Origin: Chitinophagales bacterium
GTDB lineage: Bacteria > Bacteroidota > Bacteroidia > Chitinophagales > Chitinophagaceae
Assembly (NCBI GenBank): GCA_020636495.1
Contig: JACJXQ010000009.1
Location: 154,077 to 218,076, forward strand
Direction of reading: 5' to 3'
DNA: 64,000 bases
Numbering within the stretch: the first letter of the stretch is position 1; each line of letters starts with the position of its first letter. This document shows positions 41,830 through 50,339 of this stretch, piece after piece. The notes under the pieces were generated by a model that saw only the letters and a program-made list of their open reading frames with translations, made no database searches and was not told where the DNA came from. The translations under genes and the position numbers were made by a program.

Positions 41830-43251
41830 ATGAATAAAAACCTCCTGAAACTTTTCTTCTCTTCGGGTGTACAAGCTATTTCCGTTCAGGTGCTGGGGGT
41901 TGCATTCTTTGTCATACTGTCATTGGTGATGCCCAAAGAGGATTTTGGCATTATCAACTGGGCCAATGCGGTAGCTGTCACGCTTACGATAGTCGTCAGC
42001 TTCGGCATGGACCAGGTAGTTTTGAGGAGAATATCCGCGTCTCAAACCTCTGACTGGACCGCTGTAGCATTTTTCTTTCATTCTGTTGTTGGCTCCATGG
42101 TCATTTTCCTTGTATTGTGGATGGCTTCGGGCATATTTACGAATGTAAGCAATGCAGGATTCTATTTTTTGCCCTGGTTTTTTATTGCACAGGCCATCAT
42201 TGCTATTGCCAATCCTTTTAAGCAGTACCTGAATGCCAAACATAATTTTGCTCCTTACGCTATCATTGCCATAGTTGCCAATATATTGAAACTGGTACTC
42301 GCCTGGCTGGTCATTCGCAACAACCTACTTACTGTTCGTTCAGTATACCTGGTATTGATATTCTGCGCTTCCCTCGAATTTGTCGCACTCATCATATATG
42401 TACGATACAAAAAACTAAGTTTCAAGTTCAGGTTCAGTGCCTATATTAAACTAATAAAAGAGTCGTTTCACCAATATGTCGCTACCTTGTTCGATTCCAG
42501 CCTGTCCCGTATCGACTGGATACTTATAGGTATCATCAGCACCAATACCATGACAGCAGAATATTCTTTTGCATACCGGGCTTATGAAATGGCCAGGCTG
42601 CCACTCAGCATTCTCGGCCCGATAATACTGAGTGTATTCGCTAAACTACTGGCAAACAATAAGACATTAGATGACTCAAAAAGCAAGGATATAAAAGACC
42701 TGTTTACAGTTGAGATATTCTTCGCAATGCTTTTGCCCCTTATCCTGAATATTGTATGGTCGCCATTGTTAGATTACTTTTTCGACGGAAAATACGGGTC
42801 TGTCAACCACACACAATTCCTGATATTGTCTGTATGCATTCCATTCCAGTTCTTTATCAATATGTTGTGGAGCCTGGGATTTTCCAGCAAATACTACAAA
42901 CCTATCAGTATTATCATTGGGTCAACATCGGTTTTGAACCTGGCACTTAATATTTTTGCCATACCTTTCTGGGGAGCAGAAGGTGCAGCTGTTGCTTACC
43001 TGGTCACTACAATAGTTCAGTTGGTAGGGTATTATGTATTGGTGAGCAAACGAATAACACGTTTCTCGTACATGCCCTTTATCAAACTCCTGGTGATTAC
43101 CGGTGGTGTATATGCAACATGTACTTATTTTATCCCTAATGTTGCCATCAGGTTAATATGTGCGGTGTGCTTATATGTTCTTGTTGCGTTTGTATCGAAA
43201 ACAGTAACAAAAAAGGAAATTGACAAGACTCTGGCATTGGTGAAAAAGTAA
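41830..43251 (+). CDS. Polysaccharide flippase (Wzx/MATE-like)
   Basis: 473 aa with about 12-14 transmembrane helices. The N-terminus (LLKLFFSSGVQAISVQVLGVAFFVILSLVMPKEDFGIINWANAV) and the mid-region (YEMARLPLSILGPIILSVFAKLL) fit the polysaccharide biosynthesis/flippase family, which moves lipid-linked repeat units across the inner membrane. First plus-strand gene of the polysaccharide locus. Confidence 0.88.
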   Translation: MNKNLLKLFFSSGVQAISVQVLGVAFFVILSLVMPKEDFGIINWANAVAVTLTIVVSFGMDQVVLRRISASQTSDWTAVAFFFHSVVGSMVIFLVLWMASGIFTNVSNAGFYFLPWFFIAQAIIAIANPFKQYLNAKHNFAPYAIIAIVANILKLVLAWLVIRNNLLTVRSVYLVLIFCASLEFVALIIYVRYKKLSFKFRFSAYIKLIKESFHQYVATLFDSSLSRIDWILIGIISTNTMTAEYSFAYRAYEMARLPLSILGPIILSVFAKLLANNKTLDDSKSKDIKDLFTVEIFFAMLLPLILNIVWSPLLDYFFDGKYGSVNHTQFLILSVCIPFQFFINMLWSLGFSSKYYKPISIIIGSTSVLNLALNIFAIPFWGAEGAAVAYLVTTIVQLVGYYVLVSKRITRFSYMPFIKLLVITGGVYATCTYFIPNVAIRLICAVCLYVLVAFVSKTVTKKEIDKTLALVKK

Positions 43252-43306
43252 ATAATATTTTATTTCATTAAAAAAAACAACTAGCAACAGCACAGCTTTA
43301 GCATAC

Positions 43307-44908
43307 ATGAGCAGGGCAGATAAAATATATAGCAAGATCGATTACAGCCTGTTATTCTTTATAATAGGCGTCACTTATGTGAAGTTATATATCAAGGTCG
43401 CTGCGATATTATTTTTTGCCACCTATTTACTATATAAAAAATACAAACCTGCCAGGCTGACCTCATTGCACAGGTTTTACCTGCTGATGCCCGTAACGGG
43501 AACTATTGGCTCGCTGATACATGGTTCATTCAGCCAGCAAGGGTATTGGTTTGGGTGGAGCTTTGGTATCATGTACTGGATACTTGGAGCAGCAACGGCA
43601 TATATGTTATATATAGCTGTACTGAATACACATATCGAGATACTCCACAAAACACTCAAAGCGTTCTTTGCACTTAATTTCATTGCCAGCATAGTGGAGT
43701 TATTATATCTTATTAAGCTTTCAGGACATCCGGTACCCTACTGGTACTGGGACGCATCTGAGTATTTCGGTAGTTCAACCGGCGATCATATTTACGGGAT
43801 TTTCGGCAACGTATCTGTTACAAATGCCATGATCAGTACATTAGGGGCCTTCTATTTCCTGTACAGGCGCGACCTGAAATGGGCTGTGATGTGCATCATA
43901 ACTATGCTGTTGTGTACCAGCAACCTGACCATTGCACTTTTCCTTGCTTTATCTGTTTGTGTTTTCATACTGGTAGGTCAAAAGAAAGTCAGGCTTAATA
44001 TCTTAGCCCTGTTACTTACCACACTCGTCATATACCCTATCCTGTCACCGCAGAACGTACGGTATGTAGATACAGTATATGTGCACGAGACCACACAAGG
44101 GCCCACACAGATAGTAATTGCCGACAAACTGAAAATAAAATCGTGGGTAGCAGAAAGTGACAAAAATGAGCTGGAACAAGCTTTCAGTAAATTAAACGCA
44201 TCGATAACCAGTAAGATCAATTATTACAGGCTACCGCTCAATGACAACAAGGTGTATAACCATATTGACGAATTAAAATATATAGACCTGTTTGGCAAAC
44301 TGGAAAATAAAGATGCTAATGTGGCTGAGCTTGACACCAACGCTCTGAAAAATTTGATAACAGATTGGTACGGCATACCCTACAGCAGTACTCCACTTAC
44401 TACCTATAAAAAACCGGCAAAACTTTTTTCCAATATCCAGACACTCTTTTTTCTTTTTAACGATCCTGTAATGAACTTTTTCGGGGCAGGAGTCGGCAAT
44501 TTTTCGTCGAAGCAGGCATTAAAAATGCTGGGGTTGGATATACAAGGCAGTTATCCTGCTAAATACACTTATGTCAGCGAAGATTTCATTCGCTATCACC
44601 TGTATACATTTTTTTATGTATTCTCATTGCCTATATCAGAACACTCCATTATCAATATGATCAACAGTGTGTACAACCAGGTGGGCGGAGAGTATGGCAT
44701 TGCAGGTATCTTGTTATTCGTACTGATGTATCTTGGATTTTTCTGGAAGAACCGGAAAAAGATCACTGCTTTAGGATTTACAATACTACCCCTCACATTG
44801 TTATTTTTCAATTTTGACTATTGGTTTGAGATGTTGTCCCTGACTGTATTTCTTGAGCTATTTATGTTTATAGATATTTATAAAAAGGTTGGCAATGAGC
44901 AGCAATAG
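43307..44908 (+). CDS. Polysaccharide polymerase-like membrane protein
   Basis: 533 aa. Many hydrophobic helices and a long extracytoplasmic stretch of ~170 residues (about residues 245-410, starting QNVRYVDTVYV) with no membrane character. The pattern of helices before and after a large periplasmic loop is that of O-antigen polymerases (Wzy), but sequence motifs are weak. Between the flippase and glycosyltransferase genes. The downstream gene starts inside its 3' end (14-base overlap), indicating an operon. Confidence 0.65.
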   Translation: MSRADKIYSKIDYSLLFFIIGVTYVKLYIKVAAILFFATYLLYKKYKPARLTSLHRFYLLMPVTGTIGSLIHGSFSQQGYWFGWSFGIMYWILGAATAYMLYIAVLNTHIEILHKTLKAFFALNFIASIVELLYLIKLSGHPVPYWYWDASEYFGSSTGDHIYGIFGNVSVTNAMISTLGAFYFLYRRDLKWAVMCIITMLLCTSNLTIALFLALSVCVFILVGQKKVRLNILALLLTTLVIYPILSPQNVRYVDTVYVHETTQGPTQIVIADKLKIKSWVAESDKNELEQAFSKLNASITSKINYYRLPLNDNKVYNHIDELKYIDLFGKLENKDANVAELDTNALKNLITDWYGIPYSSTPLTTYKKPAKLFSNIQTLFFLFNDPVMNFFGAGVGNFSSKQALKMLGLDIQGSYPAKYTYVSEDFIRYHLYTFFYVFSLPISEHSIINMINSVYNQVGGEYGIAGILLFVLMYLGFFWKNRKKITALGFTILPLTLLFFNFDYWFEMLSLTVFLELFMFIDIYKKVGNEQQ

Positions 44909-45851
44909 CCTGACGGTACTATTACCTACATATAATGCGGGACCCTATATAAAGGAAGCAGTTGACAGCATCCTGGCACAGACGTATACAGATTTTGAGT
45001 TCCTGATCATTGATGATGGCTCAACAGACGAAACTGCCGAAATATTAAAATCATATTCAGACCCGCGTATCACAGTTGTCAGCCAGCAAAACAAAGGGCT
45101 GATAACTACACTGAACGAAGGTATACTTGCAAGCAAAGGAGATATTATTGCCCGTATGGATGCGGACGATGTGTGCCTGCCTGACAGGCTTGCTTTACAG
45201 ATGGATTTCCTGGATAAAAACCCTGATTATGTGCTGGTAGGCGCAGAAGCTGATATTATGGACAAAGATGGGAATTACCTGATGCCGCTTATTCCCATTG
45301 CCCATACCTACGAAGAGATACAGGCCAAAATAGACGAGAAAGTACCGTTCATACATCCTTGTGTTACTTTCAGGAAAGATGCGGTGATAAAAGCAGGGTT
45401 ATACCCTAAGAATGCCCTTGATTTTGAGGACCATTTACTCTGGAAGAAATTACTGGCGGTTGGCAAAGTATGCAACCTGCGTGACAGGGTTCTGAAAGTA
45501 CGTTTCAACCCGGAATCTGTAACGATAGATGAAAGATGGAGAGGTAAAGTTTTTATTGACATCAGGAGACGTTCAATACACAATGGCTATGTAAGTAACG
45601 AAGATGCTGCAACCCTGAAAAAAATGATGGCTGAGCAGAACTTCAAAGAGTACAGGCAGGCTTCCTATTATGCTATGATAGCCAAAAAGCATCTGTGGAA
45701 TAACCCCAATAGCAAGCTGGCAAGAAAAAACCTCGCAGAATCCATAAAACACTATCCAAAAAATATGGTATCGTACCTGTTATATGCATTCTCTTACCTG
45801 CCAGGCGGGTTGAGGAAATACATATATAATCTTTTGAAAAAGCCATATTGA
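44895..45851 (+). CDS. Family 2 glycosyltransferase
   Basis: 318 aa from the ATG at 44895 (MSSNSLTVLLPTYNAG). GT-A fold: VLLPTYNAGPYIKEAV, FLIIDDGSTDETAEIL and the DxD motif in IIARMDADDVCLPDRL, followed by HPCVTFRKDAVIKAGLYPKNALDFEDHLLWKKLL. Cytoplasmic enzyme that adds a sugar to the lipid-linked intermediate; donor and acceptor unknown. It overlaps the polymerase-like gene by 14 bases. Confidence 0.9.
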   Translation: MSSNSLTVLLPTYNAGPYIKEAVDSILAQTYTDFEFLIIDDGSTDETAEILKSYSDPRITVVSQQNKGLITTLNEGILASKGDIIARMDADDVCLPDRLALQMDFLDKNPDYVLVGAEADIMDKDGNYLMPLIPIAHTYEEIQAKIDEKVPFIHPCVTFRKDAVIKAGLYPKNALDFEDHLLWKKLLAVGKVCNLRDRVLKVRFNPESVTIDERWRGKVFIDIRRRSIHNGYVSNEDAATLKKMMAEQNFKEYRQASYYAMIAKKHLWNNPNSKLARKNLAESIKHYPKNMVSYLLYAFSYLPGGLRKYIYNLLKKPY

Positions 45852-45854
45852 TGT

Positions 45855-45862
45855 TACTTTTG
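45855..45862 (+). promoter_or_regulatory. -7 box TACTTTTG for the GT4 gene
   Basis: A perfect TAnnTTTG overlapping the end region of the previous operon, 14 bases before the ATG at 45869. It indicates a second promoter inside the locus and supports the ATG at 45869 over the one at 45848. Confidence 0.6.
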
Positions 45863-45868
45863 CAGCGC

Positions 45869-46951
45869 ATGAAAGTAGCATACATTTCAAGGTCGACACT
45901 ATACAGCACCCCCGGAGGAGATACCAAACAGTTGGATCTGACAGCACATTACCTGCGCGCACTTGGTGTGGATGTAGATATATACCTGAGCAACCAGGAC
46001 ATTGACTACAGCCAATATGACCTGCTGCACTTTTTCAATATCATACGCCCGGCCGATATCCTGATGCATGCACAAAAATCGGGTAAACCTTTCGTGGTAT
46101 CAACCATATTCCTGGATTACGGAGAATTTGAAAAGCAAACCCGTGGCGGACTGATGAAGTGGATGAATGCTATCTTTTCAGAAGACCAGATAGAATATAT
46201 AAAAGCTATCGCACGATGGGTAAAGAACGGCGAAAAGATACGCAGCAACACCTATTTATTCTCAGGGCACAGGAAGTCTGTAAAATGGGTGGCTCAACAT
46301 GCAAAGATATTACTACCGAACTCGGAAAATGAATACCGCCGCCTGGCTGCAAAATATAAGATAGACCGCCCATACAGGGTGGTACCCAATGGCATAGACG
46401 CACAAGTGGCCGACAGGGTAAGCAAACGCAACCCAAAATATGAGAACGCCATACTATGTGTAGCACGTATTGAAGGACGCAAGAACCAGTTGAACCTGAT
46501 ACGGGCACTAAACAATACGCAATACAAAGTATTCATACACGGCAAACCTTCTCCCAACAACGTGGCTTATTATGAGCAATGCAAACGCGAGGCCGCTGAT
46601 AATATCCATTTCACCACATGGCTGACAGAAGAAGAGTTGTATGAAATGTACCATTCTGCCAAAGTGCATATCCTTCCCAGCTATTTTGAAACCACAGGCC
46701 TTTCGTCTCTTGAAGCTGCTGTAATGGGTTGTAATATAGTTGTGACCGACAAAGGCGACACCAAGGACTACTTTGATGGTTATGCCTGGTTCTGTGATCC
46801 TGACAGTACCGAATCCATCAAAAAAGCGGTAGATGAAGCTTATGCTGCACCTTACAATACCGAATTCAGAAAAAAGATACTTACAGAATACACCTGGGAA
46901 AAAGCTGCCGAAGAAACACTGGCTGCCTATAAACAGGTTTTAAAAGATTAA
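45869..46951 (+). CDS. Family 4 glycosyltransferase
   Basis: 360 aa from the ATG at 45869 (MKVAYISRSTLYSTPGGDTKQ). GT-B fold of family GT4: N-terminal Rossmann with GGDTKQLDLTAHYLRALG; C-terminal donor domain with NGIDAQVADRV, ARIEGRKNQLNLIRAL, LPSYFETTGLSSLEAAVMGCNIVVTDKG (E-x7-E motif). The inner promoter box at 45855 would allow separate control of this and the next gene. Confidence 0.9.
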   Translation: MKVAYISRSTLYSTPGGDTKQLDLTAHYLRALGVDVDIYLSNQDIDYSQYDLLHFFNIIRPADILMHAQKSGKPFVVSTIFLDYGEFEKQTRGGLMKWMNAIFSEDQIEYIKAIARWVKNGEKIRSNTYLFSGHRKSVKWVAQHAKILLPNSENEYRRLAAKYKIDRPYRVVPNGIDAQVADRVSKRNPKYENAILCVARIEGRKNQLNLIRALNNTQYKVFIHGKPSPNNVAYYEQCKREAADNIHFTTWLTEEELYEMYHSAKVHILPSYFETTGLSSLEAAVMGCNIVVTDKGDTKDYFDGYAWFCDPDSTESIKKAVDEAYAAPYNTEFRKKILTEYTWEKAAEETLAAYKQVLKD

Positions 46952-46966
46952 CCTTTACGGTATAAT

Positions 46967-48067
46967 ATGACAGGATTGAGAATAGGCATACTGGGTACCC
47001 GGGGCATACCTAACAGGTATGGCGGATTTGAGCAATGTGCTGAATACCTGGCTGCAGGATTAGTGAAGAAAGGTCATAAAGTTTGGGTATACAACTCACA
47101 CGACCATGAATACAAGGATGACACATGGAACGGAGTGAACATCATACATTGCTACGACCCTGAGAAGAAGATGGGTACTGCAGGCCAATTCATTTACGAC
47201 CTGAATTGTATCATGGATGCCCGCAAACGCCGGTTTGACGTATTGCTGCAACTGGGTTACACCAGCAACAGCATATGGTACAGGCTGTGGCCCAAAAGCT
47301 GTAAGAACGTTGTGAATATGGACGGACTGGAGTGGAAACGCAGCAAATACAGCAAACGCATTCAGAAGTTCCTGAAACATGCTGAACGCTGGGCGGCTCT
47401 TAATGCTGATGTATTAGTAGCAGACTCACCCGGGATAGAACAATACCTTAAAGAGACCTATAACAAACCATCGCATTTCATAGCCTACGGGGCAGATGTA
47501 TTTAATGACCCATACGAGCCGCTGCTTGAAAAGTACGATGTAAAAAAGTTTGACTACAATATGCTCATGGCACGTATGGAGCCCGAGAATAATATTGAGA
47601 CCATCCTGAAAGCACATGTACAAAGCGGCACTGGCCGACCACTACTGGTAATAGGTAAAACTGAAAATGCATTCGGTCAATACCTGGTAGCTACCTATGG
47701 AAATAAACCCGGCATCCGTTTTCTTGGAGGTATTTATGACATCACCATCATTAACAACCTTCGTTATTTTTCTAACCTGTACTTCCATGGGCACTCGGTT
47801 GGTGGCACTAACCCTTCTTTACTGGAGGCCATGGGCAGCAATAGCCTAATAGCAGCACATGACAATGTGTTCAACCGCGCTGTACTTGGCGAAGATGCTT
47901 TTTACTTTGCCAATGTAGACCAACTGGTAGATATCATAAGAAAGGAAACATCAAAGACACAGCATACACAGATGCTGGACAATAACCACAGAAAAATACG
48001 CGACCAGTACAACTGGCCGCGCATTGTAGATGAATATGAGCAGGTGCTGATAGCGGCAGCTAAATAA
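46967..48067 (+). CDS. DUF1972 family glycosyltransferase (rhamnosyltransferase-like)
   Basis: 366 aa. Starts LRIGILGTRGIPNRYGGFEQCAEYLA, the DUF1972 N-domain signature seen in rhamnosyltransferases. The GT4 C-domain shows RMEPENNIETILKAH and GHSVGGTNPSLLEAMGSNSLIAAHDNVFNREV-like text with Ala in place of Glu in part. It follows the GT4 gene by 15 bases. The plus-strand locus ends here, abutting the convergent enoyl-CoA hydratase gene. Confidence 0.9.
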   Translation: MTGLRIGILGTRGIPNRYGGFEQCAEYLAAGLVKKGHKVWVYNSHDHEYKDDTWNGVNIIHCYDPEKKMGTAGQFIYDLNCIMDARKRRFDVLLQLGYTSNSIWYRLWPKSCKNVVNMDGLEWKRSKYSKRIQKFLKHAERWAALNADVLVADSPGIEQYLKETYNKPSHFIAYGADVFNDPYEPLLEKYDVKKFDYNMLMARMEPENNIETILKAHVQSGTGRPLLVIGKTENAFGQYLVATYGNKPGIRFLGGIYDITIINNLRYFSNLYFHGHSVGGTNPSLLEAMGSNSLIAAHDNVFNRAVLGEDAFYFANVDQLVDIIRKETSKTQHTQMLDNNHRKIRDQYNWPRIVDEYEQVLIAAAK

Positions 48068-48070
48068 CCG

Positions 48071-48838
48071 CTATGCCTTTGCTTTAAACTTATTGATGGC
48101 ATTGCGGGTAAAATCGCTCAATACCAGCCTGCCACTGATGGCAGCGCGGTCTGTGAGCAATGTATCCCAATGGTCTGTACCCTGCCAATATACTTTCTTC
48201 AGTTCTGCCATAGCTTCAGGACTGCTCTTCGCAAGTTTAGCGGCTAACATTGTAATACCTTCATCCATCTTATCAGGATTAGAATATACTTCGGCATAGA
48301 GTCCGTGATCTTTTGCCCAGTCAGCGGAGCGCCACTCTGTTGCATCTGTAGCCAATACGGAGAAAGCGGACAGACCCATCTTACGCTCAACAGCAGGGCC
48401 TACCACAAATGGTCCGATACCTACAGCCAGCTCACTCAGTTTTACTGCCGCATACTCTGTCGCGATAGCGTAATCAACAGATGCAGCTAAACCTACTCCA
48501 CCGCCAACTGCCTTACCATGTATCCTGCCAATGATGAACTTAGGGCACTTGCGCATAGCGTTGATAACTTTGGCAAATCCGCTGAAGAATTGCAATCCAC
48601 CTTCAGCATCATTAATAGCTATCAATTCGTCAAAAGAAGCGCCAGCACAAAAAGCTCTGTCACCTGCACTTTTCAGGATGACAACTATAGCCTTTTTATT
48701 ATTACCTACTTCTGTTATGGTCTCCGCCAGTTTGTTCAGTATTACGCCGGGCAGTGAGTTGCTGGCCGGGTGAAAGAACTCTATCGTTGCAATTCCATTT
48801 TCTATACTACTGTTTACGTAGCCTTCTGTTTGTGACAT
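48071..48838 (-). CDS. Enoyl-CoA hydratase/isomerase family protein
   Basis: 255 aa crotonase fold. The oxyanion hole regions are AFCAGASFDELI and GKAVGGGVGLAASVDYAIA; the usual catalytic Glu in the second region is followed by KLSELAVGIGPFVVGPAVERKMG, giving one acidic residue near the active site. It may act in fatty-acid or phenylacetate oxidation; the nearby PaaZ gene (3 kb away) favours the latter but does not prove it. It has its own -7 box at 48857-48864. Confidence 0.85.
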   Translation of the reverse strand: MSQTEGYVNSSIENGIATIEFFHPASNSLPGVILNKLAETITEVGNNKKAIVVILKSAGDRAFCAGASFDELIAINDAEGGLQFFSGFAKVINAMRKCPKFIIGRIHGKAVGGGVGLAASVDYAIATEYAAVKLSELAVGIGPFVVGPAVERKMGLSAFSVLATDATEWRSADWAKDHGLYAEVYSNPDKMDEGITMLAAKLAKSSPEAMAELKKVYWQGTDHWDTLLTDRAAISGRLVLSDFTRNAINKFKAKA

Positions 48839-48856
48839 ATCAACTTATTTCAGCCA

Positions 48857-48864
48857 CAAATATA
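48857..48864 (-). promoter_or_regulatory. -7 box TATATTTG for the enoyl-CoA hydratase gene
   Basis: A perfect TAnnTTTG on the minus strand, 26 bases before the ATG at 48838, between it and the stop of the preceding T9SS gene at 48870. Confidence 0.55.
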
Positions 48865-48869
48865 GAATA

Positions 48870-50207
48870 CTACTCCAAAAGCACGAATTTCTGAACTATT
48901 GGTATCTCGTTGGTACCTAACCATATTATGTAATTACCGGGTTGTGCTTCAATATCATTCCAATAGTATGTATAGTGACCCGGGTTCAGAAAAACGTTTG
49001 TTACAGGGAATATGTGTCTGCTATCCATACTCACAACATCCAGCACTACATTCGTACTCCTCTTTAAATCAAACTCTATTTTTACATTCCCTTTAGTTGG
49101 ATTAGGAGATACAGGGTAAAGGATATGCGGAGGGTTACTGATACCTGTTTCTTTCACTCCGGTAAAAATTCCGCTTCCATATTTATATACGCTATGTCCA
49201 CCCGCAAAAACATGATTACTATCTATTACAAATATTCTGTTGAAGTCATAACCAAAACTAATATGATTCCATGTTTTGCCGCTATCTGTAGTTTCAAATA
49301 TCCCATCAAAATACCCTCCTACCCATCCTTTTGCAGCCTTAACAAAGCCAACACCTTGTGTACCCCAACCTCCCGGCTTAGTAGCTATTTTGCCAACATG
49401 AACTATAGTCCAGTTATCACCACCATCGTATGAGTATATCATATTTACAGTATCATGGCTAAACAATGGTTCTATTGAAGCATATGCTATCCTGTTATCC
49501 AGAAATTGCAGCTTCCATATCTTGCCGCCGATGGTAGTGTCGCCAAACACTTTAACCCAGTTCGCACCTCCGTCTATCGTTTTCAAAACAATGGACTCAT
49601 GCCCCCTGGCACCCGAAATGAAACCTGTATCAGGTGAAAGGAAAACAACATCCACAAGGTTTTTAACGAGGTTGGTATCCATATATTTTGTTTGCCATGT
49701 AGCACCTTTATCTATACTTCTGAAAAATTTTGCAGTTGTACTACCCCATGAACCTACGCCGTAAAAAGCATCACCAAAATGTGCCAGTCCGCATATGTTA
49801 TGTCTGCTTGCACCGGTAGTCGTATCAGAGATATTTGTAGTAATATTCTGCCAGGTCTCACCATAATCTGACGTTCTTAATACAGATGCATTAAGCCCCA
49901 ATGATCCTGCTATCCCGTATTGCCCGTTGTCAGACATCTCAATACTCCGGAAAAACACATCGGCAGATGTATCATTTTTTACGCTCCAGTTTATGCCACC
50001 ATCAATGGTTTTCAGTAACCTGTTACTGAGCGTAACAGCAAAACCGGTAACTGTATCTATAAAATACACGTCTTCAAATCTTCTCTCCGTATCTGTAATT
50101 GCGCTGCCTTTTTGAAGGTTATTGTTTGGCAGGTATAACCAATGGTTTTGCGCTATACTTTTTGTATGCAGCAACAGGAATAGCATTATAAGAGCGGTGT
50201 ACTTCAT
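48870..50207 (-). CDS. Secreted YCF48/BNR-like beta-propeller protein with T9SS sorting domain
   Basis: 445 aa with a signal peptide (MKYTALIMLFLLLHTKSIAQ). Repeats such as RLLKTIDGGINWSVKND, VLRTSDYGETWQNITTN, FFRSIDKGATWQTKYMD and IVLKTIDGGANWVKVFGD are Asp-box/YCF48-type blades with S/T-x-D-x-G-x-T/N-W. The tail (YPVSPNPTKGNVKIEFDLKRST) and final LLE are a T9SS sorting domain. It is likely secreted; substrate or partner unknown. On the minus strand between paaZ and the enoyl-CoA hydratase. Confidence 0.86.
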   Translation of the reverse strand: MKYTALIMLFLLLHTKSIAQNHWLYLPNNNLQKGSAITDTERRFEDVYFIDTVTGFAVTLSNRLLKTIDGGINWSVKNDTSADVFFRSIEMSDNGQYGIAGSLGLNASVLRTSDYGETWQNITTNISDTTTGASRHNICGLAHFGDAFYGVGSWGSTTAKFFRSIDKGATWQTKYMDTNLVKNLVDVVFLSPDTGFISGARGHESIVLKTIDGGANWVKVFGDTTIGGKIWKLQFLDNRIAYASIEPLFSHDTVNMIYSYDGGDNWTIVHVGKIATKPGGWGTQGVGFVKAAKGWVGGYFDGIFETTDSGKTWNHISFGYDFNRIFVIDSNHVFAGGHSVYKYGSGIFTGVKETGISNPPHILYPVSPNPTKGNVKIEFDLKRSTNVVLDVVSMDSRHIFPVTNVFLNPGHYTYYWNDIEAQPGNYIIWLGTNEIPIVQKFVLLE

Positions 50208-50290
50208 CAGGGATATGACATTTACATAAAAGTAATTACGGTTATGGTAACAGAATGATATGTCATGTAATTATTTTGTCATAAACAGTA

Positions 50291-50316
50291 AGGCCTGCTA
50301 CTTGCGCAGCAGGCCT
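50291..50316 (-). terminator. Terminator-like hairpin after paaZ
   Basis: AGGCCTGCT, an 8-nt loop and AGCAGGCCT form a perfect 9-bp stem starting 24 bases beyond the paaZ stop. No strong T-run follows, so termination strength is uncertain. Confidence 0.5.
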
Positions 50317-50339
50317 GTAGTATCTTTATTTCAGAATAC

